In this document: piece by piece, positions 1-8,365 of the stretch
How positions within the stretch are numbered: position 1 is the first letter of the stretch
How the letters are laid out: each line of letters opens with the position of its first letter
Source of the DNA: Natronoarchaeum mannanilyticum
GTDB lineage: Archaea > Halobacteriota > Halobacteria > Halobacteriales > Natronoarchaeaceae
DNA: 64,000 bases
Reading direction: 5' to 3'
Assembly (NCBI RefSeq): GCF_039522665.1
Contig: NZ_BAAADV010000001.1
Coordinates: forward strand, 1-64,000
Notes under the pieces: generated by a model
Databases searched by the model: none
The model's input: only the letters and a program-made list of their open reading frames with translations
What the model was told of the DNA's origin: nothing
Translations under genes and position numbers: made by a program

Positions 1-843
<843 letters not shown>

Positions 844-930
844 GTGCCCCCAGAGTGGGGGCGGTGGGCGGGATGCTCTCCCAGAAGGGAGAGCAACACC
901 ATAATGTGTGGTCCCCGTCAGGGACCACGA
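844..930 (-). ncRNA. pre-16S leader with three hairpins
   Basis: Immediately upstream of the 16S 5' end there are three inverted repeats: a 5-bp C/G stem at about 849-863, an 8-bp stem (GCTCTCCC / GGGAGAGC, loop AGAA) at 875-894, and an 8-bp stem (GTGGTCCC / GGGACCAC, 5-nt loop) at 908-928. Archaeal 16S leaders pair with the 3' flank to form a bulge-helix-bulge processing stem. That flank is outside the window, so pairing cannot be checked. Confidence 0.6.
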
Positions 931-1078
931 TCGTCTATTGCATGGGTCCGTAGGTCGACGACATCGCTCGATCGGCCGGATGTCGCCGAACTACCAAGGC
1001 TAACATCAGATCCCATCTGTACGGCGGACCGCAGGGGTGGAATCCTCATTTCCTTCGGACCTGAACGGAAGCGAGCAG

Positions 1079-1330
1079 GGCATATAACCCCTTCGGATCG
1101 GCCCGACGCCGATCCGTTCTCGCCCGTCCGGTCCGAGTCGTCGGCGGCGAACCGCCGTCGACCTCCGGACCAGAACGAAAGCGAGTGGGACGTATAAACC
1201 CTTCGACCCGGGACGGCCCCGGATCGATCTCGCGTGTTCGGCCCGTGATTGCGGGACGGTTTGAACGTCCCGCGACCACGTCGTGTCGTTCTTCGCATTA
1301 CATTCCGAGGAGAGGGGTACATAAAAGGCC
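1079..1330 (-). promoter_or_regulatory. three tandem rRNA operon promoters
   Basis: Three TATA-like boxes face the 16S gene: plus-strand complements catataacc at 1081-1089, cgtataaacc at 1191-1200 and tacataaaagg at 1318-1328. The two nearer ones lie in a repeated block 110 bases apart. Each block has the box followed on the minus strand by a conserved CTCGCTT-CGTTC-GGTCCG segment. Multiple tandem promoters are a known feature of haloarchaeal rRNA operons. The tfb-like gene is divergent from these promoters. Confidence 0.7.
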
Positions 1331-1454
1331 ATCGTATCAGAGAAGCATTGGTAAGCGACACCTACCCCAGGAAGGGGAGAAGCTTGTGGCTCCACAAAAG
1401 ATAGATAACGGTTCACACAGAATCGAATACACGTCACGAGGACGACGGGAACCG

Positions 1455-2036
1455 ATGGACATCGACGCCCTACACGACCGCGGCCGTCGCCGCATCGAGA
1501 CGCTAACAGCGGAGGTTGCCGCCGACAGCACCGTCACCGAGACGGCGACGGCGATCCTGAAAGCCGTGTACACCGAGGAGACACAGCAAGGTCGGTCGGT
1601 GACGACGATCGCCGCGGCGGCGGTCCACGTCGCCTGCAAGGTGGAGCGAGTGCCGGTGACGGCCGCGGCGATCGCGGACGCCGCCGACGTACAGGAGTCG
1701 CATCTGCTGCGACGTTCGAAGTGGGTCCAGTCCGAGATCGACCGTCCGGTCGAGGCGTTCGATCCCGGACCGTTCGTCGACGAGTACGCCGACGCGCTGG
1801 GGCTGAGCGACGAGACGCGCGAGCTCGCGCACAACGTCGTCACGGTCGGGATCGATCAGGGGATCGCCTCCGGCAAGTCGCCGGCGGGATTCGCGGCGGC
1901 GGCGGTGTACTACGCGGCGACGCTCCGCGACGAGCGCTGCACGCAAGACGAGATCCACGAGGTCTCGGGCGTCAGCAAGATCACGATCCGGAACCGCTAC
2001 CAGGAGCAGGCCGAGGTCGTCGGCGACGTGACGTGA
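1455..2036 (+). CDS. TFB-like protein lacking the zinc ribbon (TFIIB core domain only)
   Basis: This 193-residue protein is made of the two cyclin-fold repeats of archaeal transcription factor B. Repeat 1 covers about residues 25-90 and repeat 2 about 105-190. The second repeat ends in a helix-turn-helix with the TFB-typical TIRNRYQE recognition helix, which in TFB contacts the BRE beside the TATA box. Full TFBs are about 310-330 residues with an N-terminal CxxC zinc ribbon and B-finger that recruit RNA polymerase. No such cysteines occur here or in the in-frame upstream sequence. I chose ATG 1455; a GTG at 1386 would add 23 residues without a zinc ribbon. It is divergent from the rRNA promoters. 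Inference: a modulator or competitor of full-length TFBs. Confidence 0.8.
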   Translation: MDIDALHDRGRRRIETLTAEVAADSTVTETATAILKAVYTEETQQGRSVTTIAAAAVHVACKVERVPVTAAAIADAADVQESHLLRRSKWVQSEIDRPVEAFDPGPFVDEYADALGLSDETRELAHNVVTVGIDQGIASGKSPAGFAAAAVYYAATLRDERCTQDEIHEVSGVSKITIRNRYQEQAEVVGDVT

Positions 2037-2185
2037 GGGCGCCGCGTCGAGGCGGGTCGGGCTATTCCTGAGAGCGCACGTGCGGCTCGCGTGCGAGCGC
2101 ATGCGCGAGATGGATAACGAGTCTGCGAGCTTACGCCGGGTTAGTAACTTCTATACCGTCACGGTCCAACGCTCGTCATGAGAGT

Positions 2186-2581
2186 ATGAGTCAGTCTTAC
2201 AATCGTGGGCTCGTCGAGGACTTCGGCCGGTGGAAGGAGTTCTCGGCCGGGATGTGGGCCTGGATATTCCACAAGTTTACGGGATGGGTGCTGATCGGGT
2301 ACCTGTTCACCCACATCGCGGTGTTGAGCACCGCAACGGAGGGGGCAACGACGTACAACCGGACGCTCGGAGGGCTCGAGGACCTGCTCCTCATCCGCGT
2401 GCTGGAGGTCGGTCTGCTCGCGGTCGCCGTGTTCCACATCCTCAACGGCGTCCGTTTGCTGATGGTCGATCTGGGTGTCGGCCTCGAGTCACAGGACAAG
2501 AGCTTCTACGCGTCGCTGATCGTCACCGCGGTGATCGTCGTCGCGAGCGTTCCGACGTTCCTCAGCGGGGTGGGTGCCTGA
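2186..2581 (+). CDS. sdhC: succinate dehydrogenase cytochrome b556 subunit
   Basis: A 131-residue membrane anchor of complex II with about three hydrophobic segments (residues 23-50, 70-95, 108-128). The order SdhC-D-B-A and the pattern W-x-x-H-K-x-T-G in the first helix followed by a later conserved His (VFHILNGVR) fit the cytochrome b subunit, whose histidines ligate heme and which reduces quinone at the membrane. It is the first gene of the sdhCDBA operon and its stop codon shares one base with the sdhD start. Function is assigned from family and operon position. Confidence 0.9.
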   Translation: MSQSYNRGLVEDFGRWKEFSAGMWAWIFHKFTGWVLIGYLFTHIAVLSTATEGATTYNRTLGGLEDLLLIRVLEVGLLAVAVFHILNGVRLLMVDLGVGLESQDKSFYASLIVTAVIVVASVPTFLSGVGA

Positions 2582-2952
2582 TGGCCGAACACTACTCCTC
2601 GTTCGATCGGGGCGGCACTCGATGGCTGCTCCAGCGAGTCACGGCCGCGTTCCTGATCGTCGTACTGGCGTTCCACTTCTTCCAGCTCCACTTCGTCACC
2701 CACGCCTACGAGATCGAGCTCGCGGGCACGCAAGCGCGCATGGAGAACCCGGCGTACTTCGCGACGATGGTGCTGTTCCTCGTCACCGCGGCATTCCACG
2801 GCATCAACGGCGTCTACAACGCGCTGGTCAACCAGGGACTGGAGGGGACCCAGAAGACTGCCGTCAAGTGGGGTCTGATCGTCGCCGGTATCGTGCTGGT
2901 CGCCCAGGGAATCCGCGTCGCAACCGTCATGGCAGGTGTTTCGATCGCATGA
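2581..2952 (+). CDS. sdhD: succinate dehydrogenase membrane anchor subunit
   Basis: A 123-residue protein with three predicted membrane helices (about 17-40, 58-82, 95-118). It pairs with SdhC to anchor the catalytic SdhAB part and to carry electrons to the quinone pool. The ATG at 2581 overlaps the sdhC stop by one base, and the stop overlaps the sdhB ATG as ATGA, so translation of the operon is probably coupled. The segment TAAFHGINGVYNAL resembles the heme/quinone-side helix of SdhC/SdhD anchors. Identity is firm from context and moderate from sequence alone. Confidence 0.88.
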   Translation: MAEHYSSFDRGGTRWLLQRVTAAFLIVVLAFHFFQLHFVTHAYEIELAGTQARMENPAYFATMVLFLVTAAFHGINGVYNALVNQGLEGTQKTAVKWGLIVAGIVLVAQGIRVATVMAGVSIA

Positions 2953-3836
2953 GTACGCAAGAGACGAGCGCAGAGACCGAGGACGCACAGCCCGAAACGG
3001 AGCCGGCCGGATCGAGCCACCAGGACCGTCGGATGCAGGAAAAGCGCGAGCGACAGGCCGAACGGGACCGGCAGACCGAGGCGGACGCCGAAGCCGAAGC
3101 GGCCGAGAACACCGTCCAGATCAAGGTGTTCCGGTACGACCCCGAGGTCGAGGGCAAGCAGGAGCCGCGCTTCGACGACTTCCACGTCCCCTTCGAGAAG
3201 GGGATGACCGTGCTCGACGCGCTGATCTACGCGCGCGATCACTTCGACTCCTCGCTGACGTTCCGTCATTCCTGTCGACAGGCCGTCTGTGGCTCGGACG
3301 CCTTCTTCATCAACGGGAGCCAGCGACTCGGCTGCAAGACTCAGCTCGTCGAACTCGAAGAGCCCGTTCGGATCGAGCCGCTGCCACACCAGGACGTCGT
3401 CAAGGACCTCGTGGTGGATATGCAGCACTTCTACGAGCAGATGGAGGCAGTCGAGCCGTACTTCCAGGAGGAAGACCTCCCGGACGCCGAAAACCTCGAA
3501 GAGCAGCGCCAGGACCCCGAGAACCGCGAGAAGATCAAGATGTCCTCGCGCTGCATCTGGTGTGGCGCCTGCATGTCCTCGTGTAACATCGCCGCCGGGG
3601 ACAACGAGTACCTCGGCCCCGCGGCCATCAACAAGGCCTACAAGTTCGCGATGGACGACCGCGAGGGCGAGGATCTCAAGCAGCACCGGCTCAACATCCT
3701 AGAGCAGGAACACGGCGTCTGGCGCTGCCAGACCCAGTTCTCCTGTACGAACGTCTGTCCGAAGGATATCCCGCTGACCGAGCACATCCAGGAGCTCAAG
3801 CGCGAAGCGGTCAAGAACAACCTGAAGTTCTGGTAA
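2949..3836 (+). CDS. sdhB: succinate dehydrogenase iron-sulfur subunit
   Basis: A 295-residue iron-sulfur protein that passes electrons from the flavin subunit to quinone. After an acidic, charged N-terminal extension of about 55 residues comes a plant-type ferredoxin domain with CRQAVCGSD...GC for the [2Fe-2S] centre. The third ligand is Asp, as in E. coli SdhB. The C-terminal domain carries CIWCGACMSSC and CQTQFSCTNVCP for the [4Fe-4S] and [3Fe-4S] centres. Start ATG 2949 overlaps the sdhD stop by 4 bases. The extension is highly charged and not needed for the fold. It sits between the anchors and sdhA. Confidence 0.97.
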   Translation: MSTQETSAETEDAQPETEPAGSSHQDRRMQEKRERQAERDRQTEADAEAEAAENTVQIKVFRYDPEVEGKQEPRFDDFHVPFEKGMTVLDALIYARDHFDSSLTFRHSCRQAVCGSDAFFINGSQRLGCKTQLVELEEPVRIEPLPHQDVVKDLVVDMQHFYEQMEAVEPYFQEEDLPDAENLEEQRQDPENREKIKMSSRCIWCGACMSSCNIAAGDNEYLGPAAINKAYKFAMDDREGEDLKQHRLNILEQEHGVWRCQTQFSCTNVCPKDIPLTEHIQELKREAVKNNLKFW

Positions 3837-3851
3837 CCACGAGATCACACT

Positions 3852-5681
3852 ATGCACGAACACGACGTAATCGTGGTCGGCGCGGGCGGCGCCGGCCTGC
3901 GAGCGGCGATCGCCGCACAGAAAGCGGGGGCCGACACGGCCATCGTGACGAAACTCCACCCGGTCCGCAGCCACACCGGCGCGGCCGAGGGCGGCATCAA
4001 CGCCGCGCTCCGGGAGGGCGACGACTGGGAACTGCACGCCTACGACACGATGAAGGGGTCGGACTACCTCGGCGACGCGCCGGCCATCGAGACGCTGGCC
4101 CAGGACGCCCCCGAGGACGTGATCCGACTCGAACACTGGGGGATGCCGTTCTCGCGCGAGGAGGACGGTCGCGTCTCCCAGCGCCCGTTCGGCGGACTCT
4201 CCTTCCCGCGGACGACCTACGCGGGCGCCGAGACGGGCCACCACCTGCTGCACACGATGTACGAGCAGGTCGTCAAGCACGGCGTGCAGGTGTACGACGA
4301 GTGGTTCGTCTCCCAGCTTGCGGTCACTGACCACGACGACCCCGAGGACCGGCGGTGCCACGGCGTCGTCGGCTACGACGTCAAGTCCGGCGAGGTCGCC
4401 GGCTTCAAGGCCAACAAGGGCGTCATCCTGGCGACCGGCGGCCCCGGCCAGGTGTTCGACCACACCACGAACGCCGTCTCCTGTACCGGCGACGGGCAGG
4501 CGATGGCCTACCGCGCCGGCGCGCCGCTGGAGGACATGGAGTTCGTCCAGTTCCACCCCACGACGCTCCCCTCGACGGGCGTCCTGATATCGGAAGGCGT
4601 CCGCGGAGAGGGCGGCATCCTCTACAACGACGAGGGCGAGCGGTTCATGTTCGAACACGGGTACGCGAACAACGAGGGCGAACTCGCGTCGCGCGACGTC
4701 GTCGCGCGCGCCGAGCTGACGGAAGTCGGCGAGGGCCGCGGCGTCGACGACGAGTACGTCCACCTCGACATGCGCCACCTCGGCGAGGAGCGCATCATGG
4801 ACCGGCTGGAGAACATCCTCCACCTCGCGGAGGACTTCGAGGGCGTCGACGGCCTCGTCGAGCCGATGCCGGTCAAGCCCGGCCAGCACTACGAGATGGG
4901 CGGCATCGAGACCGACGAGAACGGCGAGACGTGCATCGACGGCCTGTACGCCGCGGGCGAGTGCGCCTGCGCGAGCGTCCACGGCGCCAATCGTCTCGGC
5001 GGGAACGCGCTACCCGAACTGATCGTGTTCGGCAAGCGCGCGGGCAAGCACGCCGCCGGCGAGGACCTCGGCGAAGCCGAGATCACGACCGGCCGCACCG
5101 ACGAGACCGAACCCGGCGAGGTCGACTCGCCGGTTTCGCTCGGCGCAGTCGATACGTCGGACGAGGATGTCGCGGCCGACGGTGCGGCGATCGAGGGCGA
5201 ATCGGTCGTCGAGCACGCCGTCGAATCCGAGCGCGAGCGCGTGAACCACCTGCTCGAAAAGGACGAGGGCGTCCAGCACGCCGAGATCCGCGAGCGCCTC
5301 CAGAAGGCGATGACCGAGAACGTCAACGTGTTCCGCAACGAGGAGGGGCTCAAAACCGCGCTCCGCGAGATCCGGAAGGCCCGCGAGGACTACCAGGACG
5401 TGTACGTCGACGACCCCTCGCGGACGTTCAACACCGACCTCCAGCAGACGATCGAGACACGCAACCTGATCGACATCGCGGAGACGATCACGCTCGGCGC
5501 GCTCGCGCGCGACGAGTTCCGCGGCGCCCACTGGCGCCAGGAGCACCAGGAGCGCAAGGACGACGAGTGGCTCAAGCACACGCTGATCTCGTGGGACGAG
5601 GGATCGCCGGATCTGTGGTACAAGCCGGTCGTGCTCGAGGGCGAGAACAAGACCTACGAACCCAAAGAGCGCAGCTACTGA
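3852..5681 (+). CDS. sdhA: succinate dehydrogenase flavoprotein subunit
   Basis: A 609-residue FAD-dependent subunit that oxidises succinate to fumarate in the citric acid cycle. The N-terminal GAGGAGLRAA motif (about residues 10-19) binds FAD. RSHTGAAEGG (39-48) holds the His (H41) expected to carry covalently bound FAD. The HxxxxR-type substrate segment appears as EFVQFHPTTLP, and HGANRLGGNALPE is the conserved C-terminal FAD-domain signature. The length is normal for the family. It lies 15 bases after sdhB and ends the operon. Its stop overlaps the convergent XapX gene by 7 bases. Confidence 0.98.
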   Translation: MHEHDVIVVGAGGAGLRAAIAAQKAGADTAIVTKLHPVRSHTGAAEGGINAALREGDDWELHAYDTMKGSDYLGDAPAIETLAQDAPEDVIRLEHWGMPFSREEDGRVSQRPFGGLSFPRTTYAGAETGHHLLHTMYEQVVKHGVQVYDEWFVSQLAVTDHDDPEDRRCHGVVGYDVKSGEVAGFKANKGVILATGGPGQVFDHTTNAVSCTGDGQAMAYRAGAPLEDMEFVQFHPTTLPSTGVLISEGVRGEGGILYNDEGERFMFEHGYANNEGELASRDVVARAELTEVGEGRGVDDEYVHLDMRHLGEERIMDRLENILHLAEDFEGVDGLVEPMPVKPGQHYEMGGIETDENGETCIDGLYAAGECACASVHGANRLGGNALPELIVFGKRAGKHAAGEDLGEAEITTGRTDETEPGEVDSPVSLGAVDTSDEDVAADGAAIEGESVVEHAVESERERVNHLLEKDEGVQHAEIRERLQKAMTENVNVFRNEEGLKTALREIRKAREDYQDVYVDDPSRTFNTDLQQTIETRNLIDIAETITLGALARDEFRGAHWRQEHQERKDDEWLKHTLISWDEGSPDLWYKPVVLEGENKTYEPKERSY

Positions 5682-5872
5682 ACGCCCAGCGCTCCGAGCA
5701 GGTCGATCCCCACGTCCAACCACTGGATCAGTTTGTAACCGAGGTAGATGCCGACGATCCCCATCAGCCCTGGCAGCTCGGGCGGCGCCGGGATCGGGAT
5801 CTGAAAGAAACTGAACAGCCCGCCGGCCAGCACGCCCGTCAGCAGCGCCAGAATCGTGAGGGTGAGGTCCAT
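5675..5872 (-). CDS. XapX-like small membrane protein
   Basis: A 65-residue protein with two hydrophobic helices (about 3-25 and 33-55) separated by a proline-rich turn with PIPAPPELPGLMGI, a pattern I associate with the XapX (DUF1427) family. The biochemical function of that family is not established. Start ATG 5872 was preferred over an in-frame upstream codon at 5887 because it begins directly at the conserved first helix. It converges on sdhA, and the two coding ends overlap by 7 bases. Confidence 0.75.
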   Translation of the reverse strand: MDLTLTILALLTGVLAGGLFSFFQIPIPAPPELPGLMGIVGIYLGYKLIQWLDVGIDLLGALGVQ

Positions 5873-5951
5873 CTTCGGGAGACACATCCGCCGCCGGAGA
5901 GAAAAACCGTTGGGTCGCGGTCGGCCGACGATGACGGGACGGCGAGAGAGG

Positions 5952-5985
5952 ATTTACAAGCGCCCCCCTCGTAGCGCACTACGAG
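5952..5985 (+). promoter_or_regulatory. TATA-like box and hairpin before the tRNA-like locus
   Basis: A TTTACAAGC box at 5953-5961 lies about 30 bases before the tRNA-like sequence, the usual spacing for haloarchaeal tRNA promoters. Between them is a perfect inverted repeat, CTCGTAG (5968-5974) and CTACGAG (5979-5985) with a 4-base loop. Its right arm touches the first base of the acceptor stem. Confidence 0.45.
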
Positions 5986-6084
5986 GAAGGGTAGCTCAGT
6001 GGTAGAGCACCGTCGCGCCGGCGAACTATACACGTCGGCGGTGTGGCGTCAAGGCTTCGCGTGGTTCAAATCCCGCCCCTTCCG
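5985..6084 (+). pseudogene. tRNA-like locus with no assignable anticodon (probable decayed tRNA)
   Basis: The ends form a perfect 7-bp acceptor stem (GGAAGGG at 5985-5991, CCCTTCC at 6077-6083) plus discriminator G. TA and a good D arm (GCTC AGTGGTA GAGC, 5994-6008) follow. A T-loop TTCAAAT (6065-6071) is present, but its flanking stem (CGTGG / CCCGC) has two mismatches. The middle is about 25 bases too long. CCGTC (6010-6014) can pair with GGCGG (6037-6041), but the enclosed 22 bases have no U33-type anticodon loop, with or without a simple intron. A TATA-like box stands upstream, so it may still be transcribed. Alternatives are an intron-containing tRNA I failed to fold, or a hybrid left by integration. 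Confidence 0.5.
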
Positions 6085-6479
6085 CTACGCTGTCGCGAAC
6101 GGACGTGAGCGACGCGTCCGGAGACGGAGGGATTTGAATCAGGGAGTGGGAGGTGAGCGAGCGCGAGCGAGCGAACGGGAACGACCGTGGTTCAAATTCC
6201 GATCGACGCCGTCGGTCGGCGTTCGCGAACGCGACGCGTTCGCTCACTGCCGCCACTTCCGCTTCTCGAGTCACGGCCAGCGAGGCGTTTCATCGCCGAG
6301 CGATCGAGTGAATCGTGTACGGGCGACGCAGGAGCCCCTTGCATCACCGAGCAGCGGCGTCTCGACGCCCTCGGTCGGGCAGTTTGCACGACTGTCGTAA
6401 CGGAGTCCCGGGACGGGGACCGATTATCGACAATCGTTGTAGGAGGGTTTTATTATCGTCGAAGAAATAGCTACGATCG
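6085..6479 (+). other. gene-free stretch with tRNA 3'-end-like fragments and a promoter
   Basis: No convincing gene. The stretch holds an inverted T-arm-like motif GGGATTTGAA (6129-6138) and a direct one, GTGGTTCAAATTCC (6187-6200), both echoing the preceding tRNA-like locus, set in GAGCGAGCG-type low-complexity sequence. At its end an inverted repeat CGATT-6-AATCG (6421-6436) precedes a TATA box TTTTATTATC (about 6448-6457). That box is correctly spaced for leaderless transcription of the small regulator gene at 6480. Confidence 0.5.
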
Positions 6480-6722
6480 ATGACAGTGGCGTCTCACGAC
6501 GGGTACGCGGCGACTGCCGCGGTCCCCGACGAACTCGAGTCCGCGGAGGCGAAGCTCGTGTATCTGAGTCTCAAAACGGCGGAGGGCGCGAGCGTGGACG
6601 AACTCCGCGAGAACGTCGGACTGAGCAAACTCACGCTGCACAGCATCCTGCGAACGCTCCGAAGCCGCGGCGTCATCCGGGAGGACGACGGGGAATACCG
6701 ACCCGCCGCCGACACGCAGTAA
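6480..6722 (+). CDS. small winged-helix DNA-binding protein
   Basis: An 80-residue protein. Residues 20-70 form a winged helix-turn-helix: a helix over AEAKLVYLSLKTA, then SVDELRENVGLSKLTLHSIL as the HTH, and a wing over REDDGEYRP. This is the size and layout of haloarchaeal MarR/TrmB-type mini-regulators that consist of a DNA-binding domain only. A TATA box lies about 25 bases upstream of ATG 6480 and an inverted repeat (6421-6436) lies upstream of that, a possible autoregulatory site. The target genes are unknown. Confidence 0.75.
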   Translation: MTVASHDGYAATAAVPDELESAEAKLVYLSLKTAEGASVDELRENVGLSKLTLHSILRTLRSRGVIREDDGEYRPAADTQ

Positions 6723-6742
6723 ATTCTGCAATCAGTTGCCGG

Positions 6743-7552
6743 TTATAGCTCGATTCGCTCGACCAGCGACTCGTCCTCGTCGGCGTGTTCGTTGACGGCG
6801 ACGATGCGGATGTCGTCTTCGAGACCCGAACCCTGGAGCTTGTGCTTGAGGAGGTTGTCGACCTGGTAGACGCCGGCTGCATTAGTCATCTCGATCTCGA
6901 CGAGCACGGCTCGTCCGTCGCCGGGCTTGAGCGAGACGTTGTGGATCGCCTGGCTGGAGATCGTGTTGATGCCGCGGCCGCCCTCCTCGTAAGGGATCCG
7001 CGAGCGGCCCCGTTCCATGTCCAAGGCGTCGGCGACGCGGATCACGCCCGCCTCGGTCGTCAGCGGCGTCTCCTCGGTGTGATGACAGAGGATCGCGTGG
7101 AGCACCTCGCCTTTCATCCTGACCGAGTCGGCGACGCCGTAGAACTCCGGCAGGATCCGGTCGAGCACGTCGGCCGCGAGCCACAGGGAGTGGTAGGCGT
7201 GGTCGTCGCGATGGACGACGTGCCCGATGTCGTGGAGCGTCGCGGCGAGCACGACGATGACGGCCTCGTCGGCTTCTTCGAGCCCTTGCTGAGCGGCGCC
7301 GTTGAACTCGACGCCGGCGTCCTTGAGCAGGTCGTAGAGACAGAGCGCCCGGTTGCGGACGATCTCGATGTGCTTGGCGCCGTGGTCGTTGTAGCGCTTC
7401 CGATCGACGGGGTTGACGTTCTGGGCCTCCAGGTACGCCTGGATCTCCTCGTCGTCCGCGACGAACTCCAGAACGTCGTTGACGCGCTCGTCGGGAAACG
7501 CGTGCTCGCCGTCCGGGTCGTAGATGCGGCCCGCAGTGTCAGTCTCGGCCAT
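6743..7552 (-). CDS. HD-domain metal-dependent phosphohydrolase
   Basis: A 269-residue protein with the HD superfamily metal site: a first His in the KHIEIVRNRAL helix, the diagnostic LHDIGH motif (about residues 130-135), further His residues in DHAYHSLW and ILCHHTEE, and the closing Asp in VADALDM. HD proteins hydrolyse phosphomonoesters or phosphodiesters of nucleotides. The substrate here is not evident. ATG 7552 was preferred to a GTG at 7561. The C-terminal part, about residues 175-269, is an alpha/beta segment with no motif I recognise. It converges with the small regulator at 6480. Confidence 0.8.
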   Translation of the reverse strand: MAETDTAGRIYDPDGEHAFPDERVNDVLEFVADDEEIQAYLEAQNVNPVDRKRYNDHGAKHIEIVRNRALCLYDLLKDAGVEFNGAAQQGLEEADEAVIVVLAATLHDIGHVVHRDDHAYHSLWLAADVLDRILPEFYGVADSVRMKGEVLHAILCHHTEETPLTTEAGVIRVADALDMERGRSRIPYEEGGRGINTISSQAIHNVSLKPGDGRAVLVEIEMTNAAGVYQVDNLLKHKLQGSGLEDDIRIVAVNEHADEDESLVERIEL

Positions 7553-7651
7553 ACCGGACACTGACGCTGCGGGCGAAAAAGCCCACCGGGCGTGACGTGT
7601 CGGCGGGGAGTGTAGTTCTCGGCGTGCAGTCGGCGAATTCCGTCGACGAGA

Positions 7652-8146
7652 TCAGTCGGCGGCTTCGACGGCCTCGGCCTCGGCGGCGGCCTCACGAACC
7701 TCGTCGTAGTCCGGCTCGACGCCGGGGTCGTCGCTGACCCACGCGTAGGTGACCTCGCCGTCGGCGTCGACGACGAACACCGAGCGCTTGGCGACGCCGT
7801 AGACGCCGAGATCGTCGAAGTCCATCTCGACGCCGTACGCGTCGATGATCTCCTTGTTGAGGTCGCTGATCAGCCCGAAGCTCAGGTCGTTCTGATCGCG
7901 GAACTCGTTGAGGGTAAAGGGCGTGTCGCGGCTGACGCCGTAGACCGTCGCGCCGACGTCCTCGAATTCCGAGAGCTGGTCCTGGAAGCTGCACATCTCC
8001 GTGGTGCAGACGCTGGTGAACGCGCCGGGGAAGAACGCGAGCACGATCGGCCCGTCGCCGAGCTCCTCCGAGAGCGTGATCGAATCGACGTCGCCGTTCG
8101 CGAGCGGTGCGGTGAAGTCAGGGGCGGTGTCGCCTGTGTCGACCAT
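7652..8146 (-). CDS. peroxiredoxin (AhpC/TSA, Bcp-AhpE type)
   Basis: A 164-residue thioredoxin-fold peroxidase that reduces hydroperoxides using a reactive cysteine. The peroxidatic site is PGAFTSVCTTEMC (about residues 41-53). The first Cys is peroxidatic, and the second, five residues on, could be resolving as in Bcp-like enzymes. The conserved Arg partner is probably in AKRSVFVVD. The protein is cytosolic, with no signal peptide. ATG 8146 starts at MVDTGDTAPDF, the usual start of the family, rather than the in-frame upstream codon at 8173. The acidic Ala/Glu tail is halophilic. Confidence 0.92.
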   Translation of the reverse strand: MVDTGDTAPDFTAPLANGDVDSITLSEELGDGPIVLAFFPGAFTSVCTTEMCSFQDQLSEFEDVGATVYGVSRDTPFTLNEFRDQNDLSFGLISDLNKEIIDAYGVEMDFDDLGVYGVAKRSVFVVDADGEVTYAWVSDDPGVEPDYDEVREAAAEAEAVEAAD

Positions 8147-8365
8147 TACGACCGTTCGTTTGCCGGATAGCACTATGTTAGTTACGTTTGTCTACGGCGA
8201 GCGTCCGCGGTAGTCGGTACGCCGGGCCTACCATCGCCTGAGATCGGCGCTGTCGTTCGCTCCCACCGCCTACCGGCGTTGCGAACGAACGTACAGAACG
8301 GGCGTCGAGCGAGACCGGCGGGAGCAAAAAGCCTATAATTGCGAGAGAGCAAGCAACAGGTAGAG

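Noticed and set aside
3256-3330. SdhB [2Fe-2S] motif with Asp in place of the third Cys
   Set aside because: E. coli SdhB has the same Asp, so this is a normal variant and not a defect.
5985-6084. Functional tRNA with a canonical intron
   Set aside because: Placing an intron after position 37 still leaves no U33 and no paired anticodon arm, and the T stem has two mismatches; kept as a tRNA-like pseudogene.
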